A stretch of 64,000 nt of DNA from Rugosimonospora sp036494675 (GCA_036494675.1 DASXOA010000078.1:3740-67739); one strand, 5' to 3'. Positions 42,030 to 51,139 are shown, counted from the first letter of the stretch. Program-made: numbers and translations. Notes: generated from the letters alone by a model not told the origin.

Positions 42030-42608
42030 CTAAATCGGACGACCGACGAGGGACGCCACCAGGCGGGCGAACTCCTCCAGGCGCGCGATCTGCCCGGCTC
42101 CCCCATCGTCGAGGGTCTTGCCGAAGCGCAGCGCGTCGTGCCGGATCAGGGTGCTGGCCTCCTCGCTGGAGACCGTGCCGAGGCCGGCCTCGTCCAGCGA
42201 GCTGAGCAGCAGGTACACGTCGACGCTGTCCACCCGGACCGGGCCGGCGCCACCACGGGTCAGCCGCCGCCGGCAGCCCACCTCGGTGACCGCGGACAGC
42301 GGTACCACCCGCAGCGAGGACGTCATCGAGCCCGGCGGGCCCTCGCTGGGCGGCACGTCCTCGCCGTGCCACAGCACCAGCCGGGTGCCGTCGCAGACCA
42401 CGACCTCCTGCCAGACCCCGTTGACCTCGTTGACGAACCGTTCGAGGGTGAAGCCGAGGACGGTCGCGCCGCGCAGCACCCCGCCCAGCGCCTCCAGGGC
42501 CACCTCCGGATCGCGGAGGTAGGCCCGGGCCGCGGACTCCAGGTCGGGATAGGGCGACCAGTCGGGGAAGACGGCGGGCAGATCGTTGAACACGGGACCG
42601 GAGGTCAT
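42030..42608 (-). CDS. conserved hypothetical protein near trmI
   Basis: 192 residues, soluble, mixed alpha/beta, no signal peptide. Segments include FPDWSPYPDLESAARAYLRD, WQEVVVCDGTRLVLWHGEDV and VRVDSVDVYLLLSSLDEAGL. I do not recognise the family. It lies between the ferredoxin and trmI in the conserved proteasome-ATPase neighbourhood, downstream of trmI on the same strand. The ATG at 42608 was chosen because upstream in-frame sequence is Arg-rich and low-complexity. Confidence 0.65.
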   Translation of the reverse strand: MTSGPVFNDLPAVFPDWSPYPDLESAARAYLRDPEVALEALGGVLRGATVLGFTLERFVNEVNGVWQEVVVCDGTRLVLWHGEDVPPSEGPPGSMTSSLRVVPLSAVTEVGCRRRLTRGGAGPVRVDSVDVYLLLSSLDEAGLGTVSSEEASTLIRHDALRFGKTLDDGGAGQIARLEEFARLVASLVGRPI

Positions 42609-42693
42609 GCGGCGGCCTCGCTCTCGGGCGTACCCGGGCGGCCGGGTAGGGGGATCCGGGCACGTCCCGGCAGGGGGATCCGGACGCGGCCGG

Positions 42694-43692
42694 TCACGTC
42701 GCGTCCTGCGGGAGGTTCGGCGGCGCCTCACCGGCGACCTGCGGGAGGCTCGGCGCCTCACCGGCGACCTGCGGAAGGCTCGGCGCCTCGTCCGCGGCGT
42801 CCGCGGGCGTCTGGGTCGCGGCCCTGCGCAGCGCGTACGCCTCGGCACCCTTGCTCGGCTTGCGGCGGCGCGGCGGGGCCACCACACCGGGCGCCAGCCG
42901 GCGCGCGCTGACCAGGAACGCGGTGTGGGCGATCATCCGGTGGTCGGGGCGGACCGCCAGGCCCTCCGCGTGCCAGTCGCGGATCAGCGACTCCCAGGCC
43001 CGCGGCTCGGTGAAGCCACCCCGTTCCCGGAGCGCCTCCACCAATTCGGACAACTGGGGCGTGGTAGCGACATAACCGATGAAGACCCCACCCGGTACCA
43101 GCGCCCTGGAGACCAGGTCCAGCATCTCCCACGGGGCGAGCATGTCAAGAATGATCCGGTCGAACCCGGCGTCCTGGCAATCGGCGACGTCGCCGGTACG
43201 CAGGGTCCAGTTCTCCGGACGCGCCCCGAAGAACTCGGCCACGTTGCGCTCCGCGATCGCCGCGAAGTCCGGCCGCAGCTCGTAGGAGAACACCTCCCCC
43301 TGCGCCCCGACCGCGCGCAGCAACGAGCAGGTCAGCGCGCCGGAACCGGCGCCGGCCTCCAGCACCCGGGCGCCGGGAAAGACGTCGCCCATCGCGACGA
43401 TCTGCGCCGCGTCCTTCGGGTAGATGACCTGGGCACCGCGCGGCATGGACAGCACGTAGTCGGCCAGCAGGGGGCGCAGCGCGAGGTAGGCCGTACCGCC
43501 GCTGGAGCTGACCACGCTGCCCTCCGGCGCACCGATGAGGTCGTCATGGGCCAACCCGCCCCGGTGCGTGTGGAAGACCCGGCCGGGCTCCAGTACCAGC
43601 GTGTGCAGCCGGCCCTTCGGATCGGTCAGCTGAACCCGGTCGCCGGGCTGGAACGGCCCGCGCCGGGCCGTGACGGTGGTCGCTGCGGTCAA
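42694..43692 (-). CDS. trmI: tRNA (adenine-58-N1)-methyltransferase TrmI
   Basis: Methylates A58 in the T-loop of tRNA. 332 residues: a small N-terminal beta domain (to about 80), IYPKDAAQIV, SAM motif I VLEAGAGSGALT (110-121), and LDMLAPWEMLDLVSRALVPG, as in bacterial TrmI. The start is a TTG at 43692 overlapping the protease stop (TTGA), the only start giving the normal N-terminus. The C-terminus is extended by about 45 residues with decapeptide repeats (AGEAPSLPQV). It is next to arc as Rv2118c is near mpa in M. tuberculosis. Confidence 0.93.
   Translation of the reverse strand: MTAATTVTARRGPFQPGDRVQLTDPKGRLHTLVLEPGRVFHTHRGGLAHDDLIGAPEGSVVSSSGGTAYLALRPLLADYVLSMPRGAQVIYPKDAAQIVAMGDVFPGARVLEAGAGSGALTCSLLRAVGAQGEVFSYELRPDFAAIAERNVAEFFGARPENWTLRTGDVADCQDAGFDRIILDMLAPWEMLDLVSRALVPGGVFIGYVATTPQLSELVEALRERGGFTEPRAWESLIRDWHAEGLAVRPDHRMIAHTAFLVSARRLAPGVVAPPRRRKPSKGAEAYALRRAATQTPADAADEAPSLPQVAGEAPSLPQVAGEAPPNLPQDAT
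42705..42797 (-). repeat. three 30-33-base tandem repeats in trmI
   Basis: Units at about 42705-42737, 42738-42767 and 42768-42797 share CCTGCGGGAGGCTCGGCGCC and CACCGGCGA, coding AGEAPSLPQV-like decapeptides. They lie beyond the catalytic domain and preserve the frame. Confidence 0.9.
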
Positions 43693-45005
43693 CGGGACTG
43701 CCCCCTGGGTTCGAGTACGCGCATGAGATCGGCGACCCGCAGGACGCCGACCACATCCTCGCCCAAGGTCACCACGTACTCGCTCGCCGGGTTGGCCTGA
43801 ACGGCCTCGACCAGGTCCATCCCGCCCAGTCCGGCAGGCAGCACCCGGGCGCGGTCCAGCCCGGCGGCGACGGTGTCGACCGCGACCCAGGCGCGCCGGT
43901 CCTGCGGCACCGCCGCGACCGCGGCGTCGTTGACCACGCCGAGCAGCTGGCCGGCCGAGTTCACCACGACCAGTACCGGGGCCTGCGGCGGGAACGGCGC
44001 GGCGGGATCCGGGTACGCCGGCGGCGCGGACGCCCGTTGTCCGGAGGCCGGTGCCTGGGATGCGGACGTCTGGGACACCGGCGGCGGGGACGGCAGCGGA
44101 GGGTACCCCGGCGCCGGCGGGGGCGGCGGGGCCTCTCCGTAGCGGCGCAGCGCCTCGGCCAGCGGGGTGCCGGTGAGCACCGCGAACAGCGGGCGGGCCA
44201 GCCGGCCGGCGTTGACCATCGGCAGCCGTACCCCGATGCGACCGAACCGGATCGACTGGGTGGCCCCGCTCCACAGCGTCCACGCGACCAGCACCGTGAT
44301 GATCAGGCCCAGCCAGAGCAGGATGTGGCTGAGGTAGAGCGCCACGGCGGCGATCAGGCTGGCCACCGCGACCACCCGGCCGGTCCAGCCGGCCACCCGG
44401 TCGCCCAGGTGCCGGTCGTGGCTGACCGCCCAGACCCCGGCCCGCAGCGCGCGACCGCCGTCCAGGGGCAGCCCGGGCAGCACGTTGAAGACGGCCACGA
44501 CCAGGTTGCTGAACGCCAGCTGGAAGGCCAGCTCGTGCAGTACGGTGCCGTCGGGAAGCACCGCGGTCGCCAGGGCCGCGAGCAGGCCGAGCGCGAACGA
44601 CACGGCCGGCCCGACCAGCGAGACGATCGCCTCGATGCCGGGGCGCGGCGAGTCCCGGTCCATCTCGGTGTACCCGCCGAGCATCTCCAGGGTGATGCCG
44701 CGCACGCCGATGCCGTAGCGCCGGGCGGTCAGCGCGTGCCCCAGCTCGTGCAGCAGGACCGAGATCAGCAGGCAGACCACCAGGCCGAAGCCGATGAGAT
44801 AGGCCAGCGCGCCGGGCAGCTCCGGCCGGCGCGCCGCCACGAAGCCGCCGTACGTGACCGTGACCAGGACGGCCAGCACGAACCAGGAGGCGGTCAGGAA
44901 CACGGGCACGCCGGCCACCCGCCCCAGCGGCATGCCGGCGGTCCGCGGCGGCGGCGGACCGGCGGGGGTGTTTCCGGCCGGGGGTGGCACGACTCGGTCC
45001 TCCAT
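43689..45005 (-). CDS. site-2-type (M50) membrane metalloprotease with CBS domains
   Basis: 438 residues. Zinc motif LLHELGHAL (His86, Glu87, His90) in the second or third helix and VLPGLPLDGGRAL further on supply the M50 active site, so it should cut substrates within the membrane. After the helices (to about 250) comes a Pro/Ala/Ser-rich linker (about 285-345) and a C-terminal CBS pair (LVVVNSAGQLLGVVNDAAV and EYVVTLGEDVVGVLRVADL), which usually senses adenine nucleotides. It overlaps trmI by four bases. A TAGCAT box seven bases before the ATG suggests a leaderless operon start. Confidence 0.93.
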   Translation of the reverse strand: MEDRVVPPPAGNTPAGPPPPRTAGMPLGRVAGVPVFLTASWFVLAVLVTVTYGGFVAARRPELPGALAYLIGFGLVVCLLISVLLHELGHALTARRYGIGVRGITLEMLGGYTEMDRDSPRPGIEAIVSLVGPAVSFALGLLAALATAVLPDGTVLHELAFQLAFSNLVVAVFNVLPGLPLDGGRALRAGVWAVSHDRHLGDRVAGWTGRVVAVASLIAAVALYLSHILLWLGLIITVLVAWTLWSGATQSIRFGRIGVRLPMVNAGRLARPLFAVLTGTPLAEALRRYGEAPPPPPAPGYPPLPSPPPVSQTSASQAPASGQRASAPPAYPDPAAPFPPQAPVLVVVNSAGQLLGVVNDAAVAAVPQDRRAWVAVDTVAAGLDRARVLPAGLGGMDLVEAVQANPASEYVVTLGEDVVGVLRVADLMRVLEPRGQSR

Positions 45006-45012
45006 CGTGTCG

Positions 45013-45018
45013 ATGCTA
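45013..45018 (-). promoter_or_regulatory. -10 box of the M50 protease-trmI operon, leaderless
   Basis: TAGCAT on the minus strand ends seven bases before the ATG at 45005. Confidence 0.5.
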
Positions 45019-45095
45019 CGGACTCACCGCGACACGCACTCAGCCGCGGCACGCGGTGGCCGCGGGGCCGCCCCGATTTCGTCGTACTCCTGCCC

Positions 45096-45101
45096 TAGCC
45101 T
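45096..45101 (+). promoter_or_regulatory. -10 box of the RecB-like gene, leaderless
   Basis: TAGCCT ends seven bases before the ATG at 45109, and no ribosome binding site precedes that ATG. Confidence 0.5.
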
Positions 45102-45108
45102 GTGTGCC

Positions 45109-46191
45109 ATGACGGTGCAGGCGGCGACGACGGATCCGGGCCAGGCATTGACCGCACCACCCGACGGCACCCCACCACCTGACGGGATCCCGGAGGCGCC
45201 ACAGCCCCGCCGGCCCTCGCTGTCCCCCTCCCGGGCGGCCGACTTCAAGACGTGTCCCCTGCTGTACCGGTTCCGGTCGATCGACCGGCTTCCCGAACGC
45301 CCGACGCCGGACCAGTTGCGGGGCACCCTGGTGCACTCGGTGCTGGAGCGGCTGTTCGATCTGCCGGCCGGGCAGCGCACCCCGCAGCGGGCCGTCGAGC
45401 TGGTCGAGCCGCAGTGGCGGCGGATGGTCGAGGAGCAGGCCGACCTGCTGGAGGTGTTCATCGCGACCCCTCCGGCGGCCGCCTCCGCCTCCGGCGGGCC
45501 TTCGGAGGGCGGCGAGCCAACCATGCCCGGAGCCGCCGCGTCCGGAGCCGCCGCGCCGGAAGCTGCCGTGCCCGCGGCCGCGGCGCCCGACCCCCGGACC
45601 GCCGGGCCCCGGACCGTGGCCATGACCTCGGACGAGTTTCTGGACGCGGCCAGGGACCTGCTCGGGGGGTACTTCGCCGTCGAAGATCCGCGCCGGTTGT
45701 CGCCTGCCGAGCGGGAGTGCCTGGTCAGCGTCGAGGTCGACGACGGCCGGCTGCTGCTGCGGGGGTACATCGACCGGCTCGACATCTCCCCGGCCGGCGA
45801 CCTGCGGGTGGTCGACTACAAGACCGGTGGCGCGCCGCGCGAGGCGTTCGAGGCGCGCGCGCTGTTCCAGCTCAAGTTCTACGCGCTCGTGCTGTGGCGC
45901 ACCCGCGGCGTCGTGCCGAGGGTGCTGCGCCTGCTCTATCTCAAGGACGCCGAGGTGTGCGACTACACGCCCGAGGTCGACGAGCTGGATCGGTTCGAGC
46001 GCACGCTGATCGCGCTGTGGAAGGCGATCGATCGTGCCACCGCCGATCGCGACTTCCGGCCCAAGCCGAGCCGGCTGTGCGGCTGGTGCGCGCACCAGGC
46101 TCTCTGTCCGGCGTTCGGCGGCACCCCGCCGCCGTTCCCGGAGCTCGTCGCGGCCGCGCCCGCGGAGGCGCCGGACCCGATGGACGAGTGA
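45109..46191 (+). CDS. RecB-family (PD-(D/E)XK) exonuclease
   Basis: 360 residues of the Cas4/RecB-like nuclease group. LSPSRAADFKTCPLLYRFR places Cys49, and RLCGWCAHQALCP gives Cys324, Cys327 and Cys333, together a likely [4Fe-4S] cluster. LRGYIDRLD and LRVVDYKTGG carry the nuclease Asp and Lys, and LFQLKFYALVLWR the QxxxY-type motif. Residues about 125-170 are an Ala/Pro-rich insert coded by short repeats. A homologue (Rv2119) lies beside trmI in M. tuberculosis. It probably takes part in DNA repair. Divergent from the protease gene. Confidence 0.88.
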   Translation: MTVQAATTDPGQALTAPPDGTPPPDGIPEAPQPRRPSLSPSRAADFKTCPLLYRFRSIDRLPERPTPDQLRGTLVHSVLERLFDLPAGQRTPQRAVELVEPQWRRMVEEQADLLEVFIATPPAAASASGGPSEGGEPTMPGAAASGAAAPEAAVPAAAAPDPRTAGPRTVAMTSDEFLDAARDLLGGYFAVEDPRRLSPAERECLVSVEVDDGRLLLRGYIDRLDISPAGDLRVVDYKTGGAPREAFEARALFQLKFYALVLWRTRGVVPRVLRLLYLKDAEVCDYTPEVDELDRFERTLIALWKAIDRATADRDFRPKPSRLCGWCAHQALCPAFGGTPPPFPELVAAAPAEAPDPMDE

Positions 46192-46194
46192 CCC

Positions 46195-46899
46195 GTGGCG
46201 ACCCGCCGGCCGGTGCGACTTCTGATCGCCGACGACCAACCGCTGCAGCGCACCGGACTGCGTACCGTCCTGAGCGTCCACGGCGACCTGCACGTGGTCG
46301 GCGAGGCGGGTGACGGGCTCGCCGCGGTCGAGTTGGCCCGGCGGCTGCTGCCCGACGTGGTCCTGATGGACGTCAGGATGCCGCGCCTGGACGGCATCGC
46401 GGCCACCCGCGCGATCGTCGCCGCCGCGCTGCCCGTCCGGGTGCTCATCCTGACCAGCTTCGACCTCGACGACCACGTGGTCGGCGCGTTGCGCGCCGGA
46501 GCCCGCGGCTTCCTGGCCAAGGACGTCGCCACCGAAGATCTGGTCGCCGCCATCCACGCCGTCGCGGCCGGCGACGCGGTGCTCGCGCCGCCGGTGCTGG
46601 GCCGCCTGCTGGACCGCTTCGGGGCGTCGCTGCCCGACCCGTCCCCGCGGGTGCCGGCGAGCCTCACCGCACTGACCGACCGGGAGCGGGAGGTGCTCGT
46701 CGAGGTCGCGCGCGGGCGGACCAACACCGAGATCGCCGCACGGCTGTCGGTCAGCGAGACCACGGTCAAGACGCACGTCGCGCACGTGCTGGGCAAGCTC
46801 GGCCTGCGCGACCGCGTCCAGGCCGTGGTGCTGGCCTACGAGTGCGGGCTGGTGCGGCCGGGCAGCGACGCGGTCACGCCGGCTCGGGGACAACCCTGA
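46195..46899 (+). CDS. NarL/FixJ-type response regulator
   Basis: 234 residues: receiver domain (5-122) with phospho-acceptor Asp59 in LMDVRMP and Lys near FLAKDV, then a LuxR-type helix-turn-helix (LTDREREVLVEVARGRTNTE, SVSETTVKTHVAHVLGKLGL). No sensor kinase is adjacent, so it is an orphan. It starts with a GTG four bases after the nuclease stop, so may be co-transcribed with it. A hairpin follows its stop. It may control the ABC exporter downstream (inference from position). Confidence 0.93.
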   Translation: MATRRPVRLLIADDQPLQRTGLRTVLSVHGDLHVVGEAGDGLAAVELARRLLPDVVLMDVRMPRLDGIAATRAIVAAALPVRVLILTSFDLDDHVVGALRAGARGFLAKDVATEDLVAAIHAVAAGDAVLAPPVLGRLLDRFGASLPDPSPRVPASLTALTDREREVLVEVARGRTNTEIAARLSVSETTVKTHVAHVLGKLGLRDRVQAVVLAYECGLVRPGSDAVTPARGQP

Positions 46900-46904
46900 C
46901 GCCG

Positions 46905-46924
46905 GGTGGGGGCTGACCCCCACC
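46905..46924 (+). terminator. hairpin terminator after the response regulator
   Basis: Perfect stem GGTGGGGG/CCCCCACC with a CTGA loop, beginning six bases after the stop codon. Confidence 0.75.
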
Positions 46925-46993
46925 TGGAAATCCGCCCCGGTTACACCCGTGGACGGAGGTTGGCCGCCGATCGTGCCCCGAGGATGGATTGTG

Positions 46994-47017
46994 CCGGCCG
47001 GGTAATCGCCCGGCCGG
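46994..47017 (+). promoter_or_regulatory. leader hairpin upstream of the ABC exporter
   Basis: Perfect nine-base-pair stem CCGGCCGGG/CCCGGCCGG with loop TAATCG, ending 12 bases before the GGGAGG ribosome binding site at about 47030. It could be an operator or an attenuator-like element. Confidence 0.5.
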
Positions 47018-47040
47018 TCCAGAAACCTCGGGAGGATTCG

Positions 47041-47829
47041 GTGACAATGACGCCGGCAACCACGACGGCATCGACGACGGGGGTCGCCGCCCGCGCCGCC
47101 GGCGTGTGGAAGGTCTACGGCTCCGGCGAGGCTCAGGTCGTCGCGCTGCGCTCGATCAGTGTCGAGCTGCGCCGCGGCCAGTTCACCGCCATCATGGGGC
47201 CCTCCGGCTCCGGCAAGTCCACGCTGATGCACTGCCTGGCCGGTCTGGACACGGTGACCCGCGGCGAGGTGTTCATCGGTGCCACCCAACTGAATGGGCT
47301 CTCCGACGCCGGCCTGACCAGGCTGCGCCGCGACCAGGTGGGCTTCATCTTCCAGCAGTTCAACCTGCTGCCCACACTCAGCGCCGAAGAGAACATCCTG
47401 CTGCCGCTGTCGATCGCCGGACGCCGGCCCGACCGCGCGTGGTACGACACCGTGATCGACACGGTGGGCCTGCGCGACCGGCTGAGCCACCGCCCCAGCC
47501 AGCTCTCCGGCGGCCAGCAGCAGCGGGTCGCCTGCGCCCGGGCCTTGGTGTCCCGGCCGGAGGTCGTCTTCGCCGACGAGCCCACCGGGAACCTGGACTC
47601 CCGCTCCGGCGCCGAGGTGCTCGGCTTCCTGCGCCGCTCGGTACGCGACTTCGACCAGACCATCGTCATGGTCACCCACGACCCGAACGCCGCCTCGTAC
47701 GCCGACCGGGTCGTCTTCCTCGCCGACGGCGAGGTCGTGACCGAACTGCGCGAGCCGACACCCGACGCGGTCCTGGAGACCATGAAGCGCATCGACGTCT
47801 TGGCCGCCAACCGGGGCGGGGACGCCTGA
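47041..47829 (+). CDS. ABC transporter ATPase, MacB/LolD-like
   Basis: 262 residues: Walker A MGPSGSGKST (52-61), Q-loop FIFQQFNLLP, signature QLSGGQQQR and Walker B VVFADEPTGNLDS, the MacB/LolD/FtsE pattern. It pairs with the FtsX-like permease encoded immediately after, overlapping by one base. The GTG at 47041 is best placed relative to GGGAGG. The ATG at 47047 is the alternative. Substrate unknown: such pairs export lipoproteins, peptides or drugs, or drive cell-wall hydrolases. Confidence 0.93.
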   Translation: MTMTPATTTASTTGVAARAAGVWKVYGSGEAQVVALRSISVELRRGQFTAIMGPSGSGKSTLMHCLAGLDTVTRGEVFIGATQLNGLSDAGLTRLRRDQVGFIFQQFNLLPTLSAEENILLPLSIAGRRPDRAWYDTVIDTVGLRDRLSHRPSQLSGGQQQRVACARALVSRPEVVFADEPTGNLDSRSGAEVLGFLRRSVRDFDQTIVMVTHDPNAASYADRVVFLADGEVVTELREPTPDAVLETMKRIDVLAANRGGDA

Positions 47830-50378
47830 TGCTGCGCGCCACGTTCAAGAGCCTGATGTCGCGCAAGCTGCGGCTCGTCCTGTCCGGCCTCGCCGTGGTG
47901 CTCGGCGTGATGTTCGTCGCCGGGGCATTCGTGCTCACCGATACGCTGGGCCGCTCGTTCACCAGCCTGTTCCAGACCGCGTACGCACACACCGACGTGC
48001 AGGTGGCCGCGAAGTCGAAGCTCGGCACGGGCGTCGGCAACGACCAGGGCGTGGCGAGCCTGCCCGCCTCGCTGGTCGACACGATCGGGCGGGTACCCGG
48101 GGTGGCGTCCGCGACCGGTCAGGTGCAGGTCGACGGCGCCCGGGTGATCGGGCCCGACGGCAAGGTGGTCACCACGTACGGCGCTCCCCAGTTCGGCATG
48201 AACTGGACCGGCGGCGGGACCGCGCAACTGGAGCCGGGGAGCCGGGCGCCGGCGGCCGACAACGAGATCGTGGTCAACGCCGGGCTGGCCAAGGCGGCCG
48301 ACCTCAAGGTCGGTGACCAGGTCGGCGTGCTCACGCTCCAGCCGAAGAAGACGTTCACCCTGGTCGGCATCTTCGGCTTCAGCGGGGGCCGCGACTCGCT
48401 CGGCGGCGAGCAGAGTGTGGCCTTCACCACACCGGTCGCGCAACAGCTCATGCTCGGCACGCCGGGCGCGTACTCCGACGTCGACGTGCGGGCCGGCCCC
48501 GGCGTGGACGACGTGGCCCTGCGTGACCGGGTCCAGGCGGCCGTCGGCGGTGACTACCAGGTCGAGACGGGCAAGCAGCTGGCCAAGGACGCGTCCGCGG
48601 GCTTCCAGAAGGCCCTGTCGTTCTTCAACTACGTGCTGCTCGGCTTCGCCGGCGTGGCGCTGTTCGTCGGCATCTTCCTGATCCTGAACACCTTCTCCAT
48701 CATCGTGGCGCAGCGCGTCCGCGAACTCGCGCTGATGCGGGCGCTGGGCGCCAGCCGGCGCCAGATCATCAACTCGGTGATGCTGGAGGCGCTGGTCATC
48801 GGGTTCGTGGCCTCGGTACTGGGACTGGGCGCCGGGATCGGGGTCGGGGCACTGCTGGCGTACGTGTTCGCCAGCGTCGGTGCGAGCGGCCTGCACCTGG
48901 CCGGGATCGGGGTACCCGCCTCGGCGGTGATCGCGTCCTTCGCGGTCGGCATCCTGATCACCCTCGTCGCGGCGACGCTCCCCGCCCTGCGGGCCTCCCG
49001 GGTGGCACCGATCGCGGCGCTGCGCGAGGCCGCCGCCACTGACCGCCCGCTGACCCGGATCACCGTCACCGGCGGCGTGGTCACCGCGGTCGGCGCCGGC
49101 GTGCTGGCGTTCGGGCTGACCGGCAACGGCGGCGACGCGACGCTCTGGGCGATCCTCGGCGGCGTACTGGTCTCGTTCGTCGGCGTCGCCCTGCTCACGC
49201 CGCTGATCAGCCGCCCGGTGGTGTCCGCGCTCGGCCGGCTGTTCGCCTGGTCGGTGCCGGGTCAGCTGGGTCGGCGCAACTCCGCCCGCAACCCCCGCCG
49301 GACCGCCATCACGGCCGCCGCGCTGATGGTCGGGCTCGCCCTGATCACCGGGGTCAACGTCGTCCTGAGCTCGGCGACCGCGAGCATCCACCAGGTCGCC
49401 GACACCCAGGTCAGCGTCGATCTGATCATCTCCGGCGGCCAGAACTCGCCGATCGCGCCCACCTTCGACCGGTCGGTACTGGACAAGGTGCGCTCGACCC
49501 CTGGGGTGGCGCAGGTGGCCGGCTTCTACGGCGACCAGGCGCGCATCGACGGCAAGGACACGTCCATCAACGCGCTGGACACCCCGGCCGCGCTGCACGA
49601 CATGTTCGGCCTGACCGCCGACTCGGGAACGATCGACGCGCTCGGCGCCGGGCAGCTGATCCTGGATCGCAAGCAGGCCGACTCGCTGGGCGTCCACGTG
49701 GGTAGCCGGGTGCCGGTGCAGCTCACCCGGGGTGGGGTGCGTACCTTCACGATCGCCGGCATCTACGCCAACAGCGACGTGTACGACGGCTGGGTCATGT
49801 CGGCCGCGGACCTGTCCGGGTTCCGGACGGCCGAGCCGGAGCAGGCGATGATCAAGCTGGCCCCGGGAGCGGACGCCACCACGGTCAAGACGGCCGTGAA
49901 CGACCTGCTGCGGGACAGTCCCGAGGTCAACGTCGCGGACCGTACCGAGTTCGTCGATCAGCAGACGTCGCAGTTCAACAGCATCCTCACGATGATCCAG
50001 ATCCTGCTGGCCCTGGCCATCCTCATCGCGGTCCTCGGGATCATCAACACCCTGGCGCTGTCGGTGCTGGAGCGGACCCGGGAACTCGGCCTGCTGCGGG
50101 CGATCGGGCTGCGCCGGGCGCAGGCGATGCGGATGGTCACGGTGGAGGCGGTGGTCATCTCGGTGTTCGGCGCGCTGCTCGGCCTGGCGGTAGGCAGCGG
50201 GCTGGGCGCCGCGGTGGTCCGGGCACTGCGCGACCAGGGCTTCACCGTCATGGCGTTCCCCTGGGCCCGGATGGGGCTGTACCTGGTCCTGGCCGCGATC
50301 GTCGGGGTGGTCGCCGCGATCCTGCCGGCGATCCGGGCGGCCCGGGTCAATGTCCTGGCGGCAATCGCCTACGAGTAG
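47829..50378 (+). CDS. FtsX-like ABC transporter permease
   Basis: 849 residues with two tandem copies of the FtsX module. Each has an extracytoplasmic domain (about 40-255 and 475-670) and a three-helix FtsX domain with FNYVLLGFAGVALFVGIFLI and RVRELALMRALGASRRQI in the first, LALAILIAVLGIINTLALSV and RTRELGLLRAIGLRRAQA in the second. This eight-helix layout is usual in actinobacteria. The start ATG overlaps the ATPase stop (TGATG). A bidirectional terminator follows. Confidence 0.93.
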   Translation: MLRATFKSLMSRKLRLVLSGLAVVLGVMFVAGAFVLTDTLGRSFTSLFQTAYAHTDVQVAAKSKLGTGVGNDQGVASLPASLVDTIGRVPGVASATGQVQVDGARVIGPDGKVVTTYGAPQFGMNWTGGGTAQLEPGSRAPAADNEIVVNAGLAKAADLKVGDQVGVLTLQPKKTFTLVGIFGFSGGRDSLGGEQSVAFTTPVAQQLMLGTPGAYSDVDVRAGPGVDDVALRDRVQAAVGGDYQVETGKQLAKDASAGFQKALSFFNYVLLGFAGVALFVGIFLILNTFSIIVAQRVRELALMRALGASRRQIINSVMLEALVIGFVASVLGLGAGIGVGALLAYVFASVGASGLHLAGIGVPASAVIASFAVGILITLVAATLPALRASRVAPIAALREAAATDRPLTRITVTGGVVTAVGAGVLAFGLTGNGGDATLWAILGGVLVSFVGVALLTPLISRPVVSALGRLFAWSVPGQLGRRNSARNPRRTAITAAALMVGLALITGVNVVLSSATASIHQVADTQVSVDLIISGGQNSPIAPTFDRSVLDKVRSTPGVAQVAGFYGDQARIDGKDTSINALDTPAALHDMFGLTADSGTIDALGAGQLILDRKQADSLGVHVGSRVPVQLTRGGVRTFTIAGIYANSDVYDGWVMSAADLSGFRTAEPEQAMIKLAPGADATTVKTAVNDLLRDSPEVNVADRTEFVDQQTSQFNSILTMIQILLALAILIAVLGIINTLALSVLERTRELGLLRAIGLRRAQAMRMVTVEAVVISVFGALLGLAVGSGLGAAVVRALRDQGFTVMAFPWARMGLYLVLAAIVGVVAAILPAIRAARVNVLAAIAYE

Positions 50379-50408
50379 CGCGGCGGTTCACGCACAGCGG
50401 GGGGAAGG

Positions 50409-50449
50409 CGCGGTCCGGTACGCACCGACGGGGGGTGTACCGGGCCGCG
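50409..50449. terminator. bidirectional hairpin terminator
   Basis: CGCGGTCCGGTAC (50409-50421) pairs with GTACCGGGCCGCG (50437-50449) over 13 positions with one G-U pair. It separates the convergent permease and HAD genes. Confidence 0.8.
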
Positions 50450-50454
50450 TCGTG

Positions 50455-51126
50455 TCAGCTCGCGCGGCTGACCATGCGGCGCAGGAACGCCAGGTCGACC
50501 TCGGCCAGGCTGTCCACCAGCGACACTCCGTCGAGGGTCGACAGGTCGACCTCACACGGCACGGCCAGCACCGCGGCGCCGGCCGCCCGGGCGCTGGCCA
50601 CCCCGGTGGGCGAGTCCTCGATCGCCACGCATTGGCGCACGTCCACGCCGAGCAGTGCCGCGGCGGTCAGGTACGGCAGCGGATGCGGCTTGGTCTCGTC
50701 GACCTCGTCGCCGCACACGACGGCCCCGAAGTGCCGGCGGCCGATCGTCTCCAGCGCCACGTCGACCAGGTGTCGCCGGGTCGCGGTCACCAGCGCCATC
50801 GGTGTCCCGGCGCTGTACAGAGCGGCCAGCAGCTCAGCGGCGCCGGGGCGGAACACCAGCCCGTCCACGAACAGCTCCTTGACCCGCGCCTCCAGCCACT
50901 GCGTGCTGGCCTGCGGATCGCGCCACGGCTGCCCGATGTCGTCATGCAGGATGGTCATCGACTCGATCATGCTGGTGCCGACCATCCGGGCGCGCGCCTG
51001 CGCGGAGAGCATCCCGCCGTAGCGCTGGGCCAGCTCGGTCAGCCCGACGTCCCACACCTTCTCGCTGTCCACGAGGGTGCCGTCCATGTCGAAGAGGACG
51101 GCGGCAAGGGGATCGGTGCCGGTCAT
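50455..51126 (-). CDS. HAD superfamily hydrolase (beta-phosphoglucomutase/phosphatase-like)
   Basis: 223 residues: motif I VLFDMDGTLVDSE (nucleophile Asp13, acid Asp15), motif II LVTATRR, motif III/IV around KPHPLPYLTAA and CVAIEDSPTGVASARAAGAA. The four-helix cap of subfamily IA lies between motifs I and II. Small phosphosugars are the usual substrates. The precise one is unknown. TAAGAT seven bases before the ATG suggests leaderless expression. Confidence 0.9.
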   Translation of the reverse strand: MTGTDPLAAVLFDMDGTLVDSEKVWDVGLTELAQRYGGMLSAQARARMVGTSMIESMTILHDDIGQPWRDPQASTQWLEARVKELFVDGLVFRPGAAELLAALYSAGTPMALVTATRRHLVDVALETIGRRHFGAVVCGDEVDETKPHPLPYLTAAALLGVDVRQCVAIEDSPTGVASARAAGAAVLAVPCEVDLSTLDGVSLVDSLAEVDLAFLRRMVSRAS

Positions 51127-51133
51127 GATCACA

Positions 51134-51139
51134 ATCTTA
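51134..51139 (-). promoter_or_regulatory. -10 box of the HAD gene, leaderless
   Basis: TAAGAT on the minus strand ends seven bases before the ATG at 51126. Confidence 0.55.
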
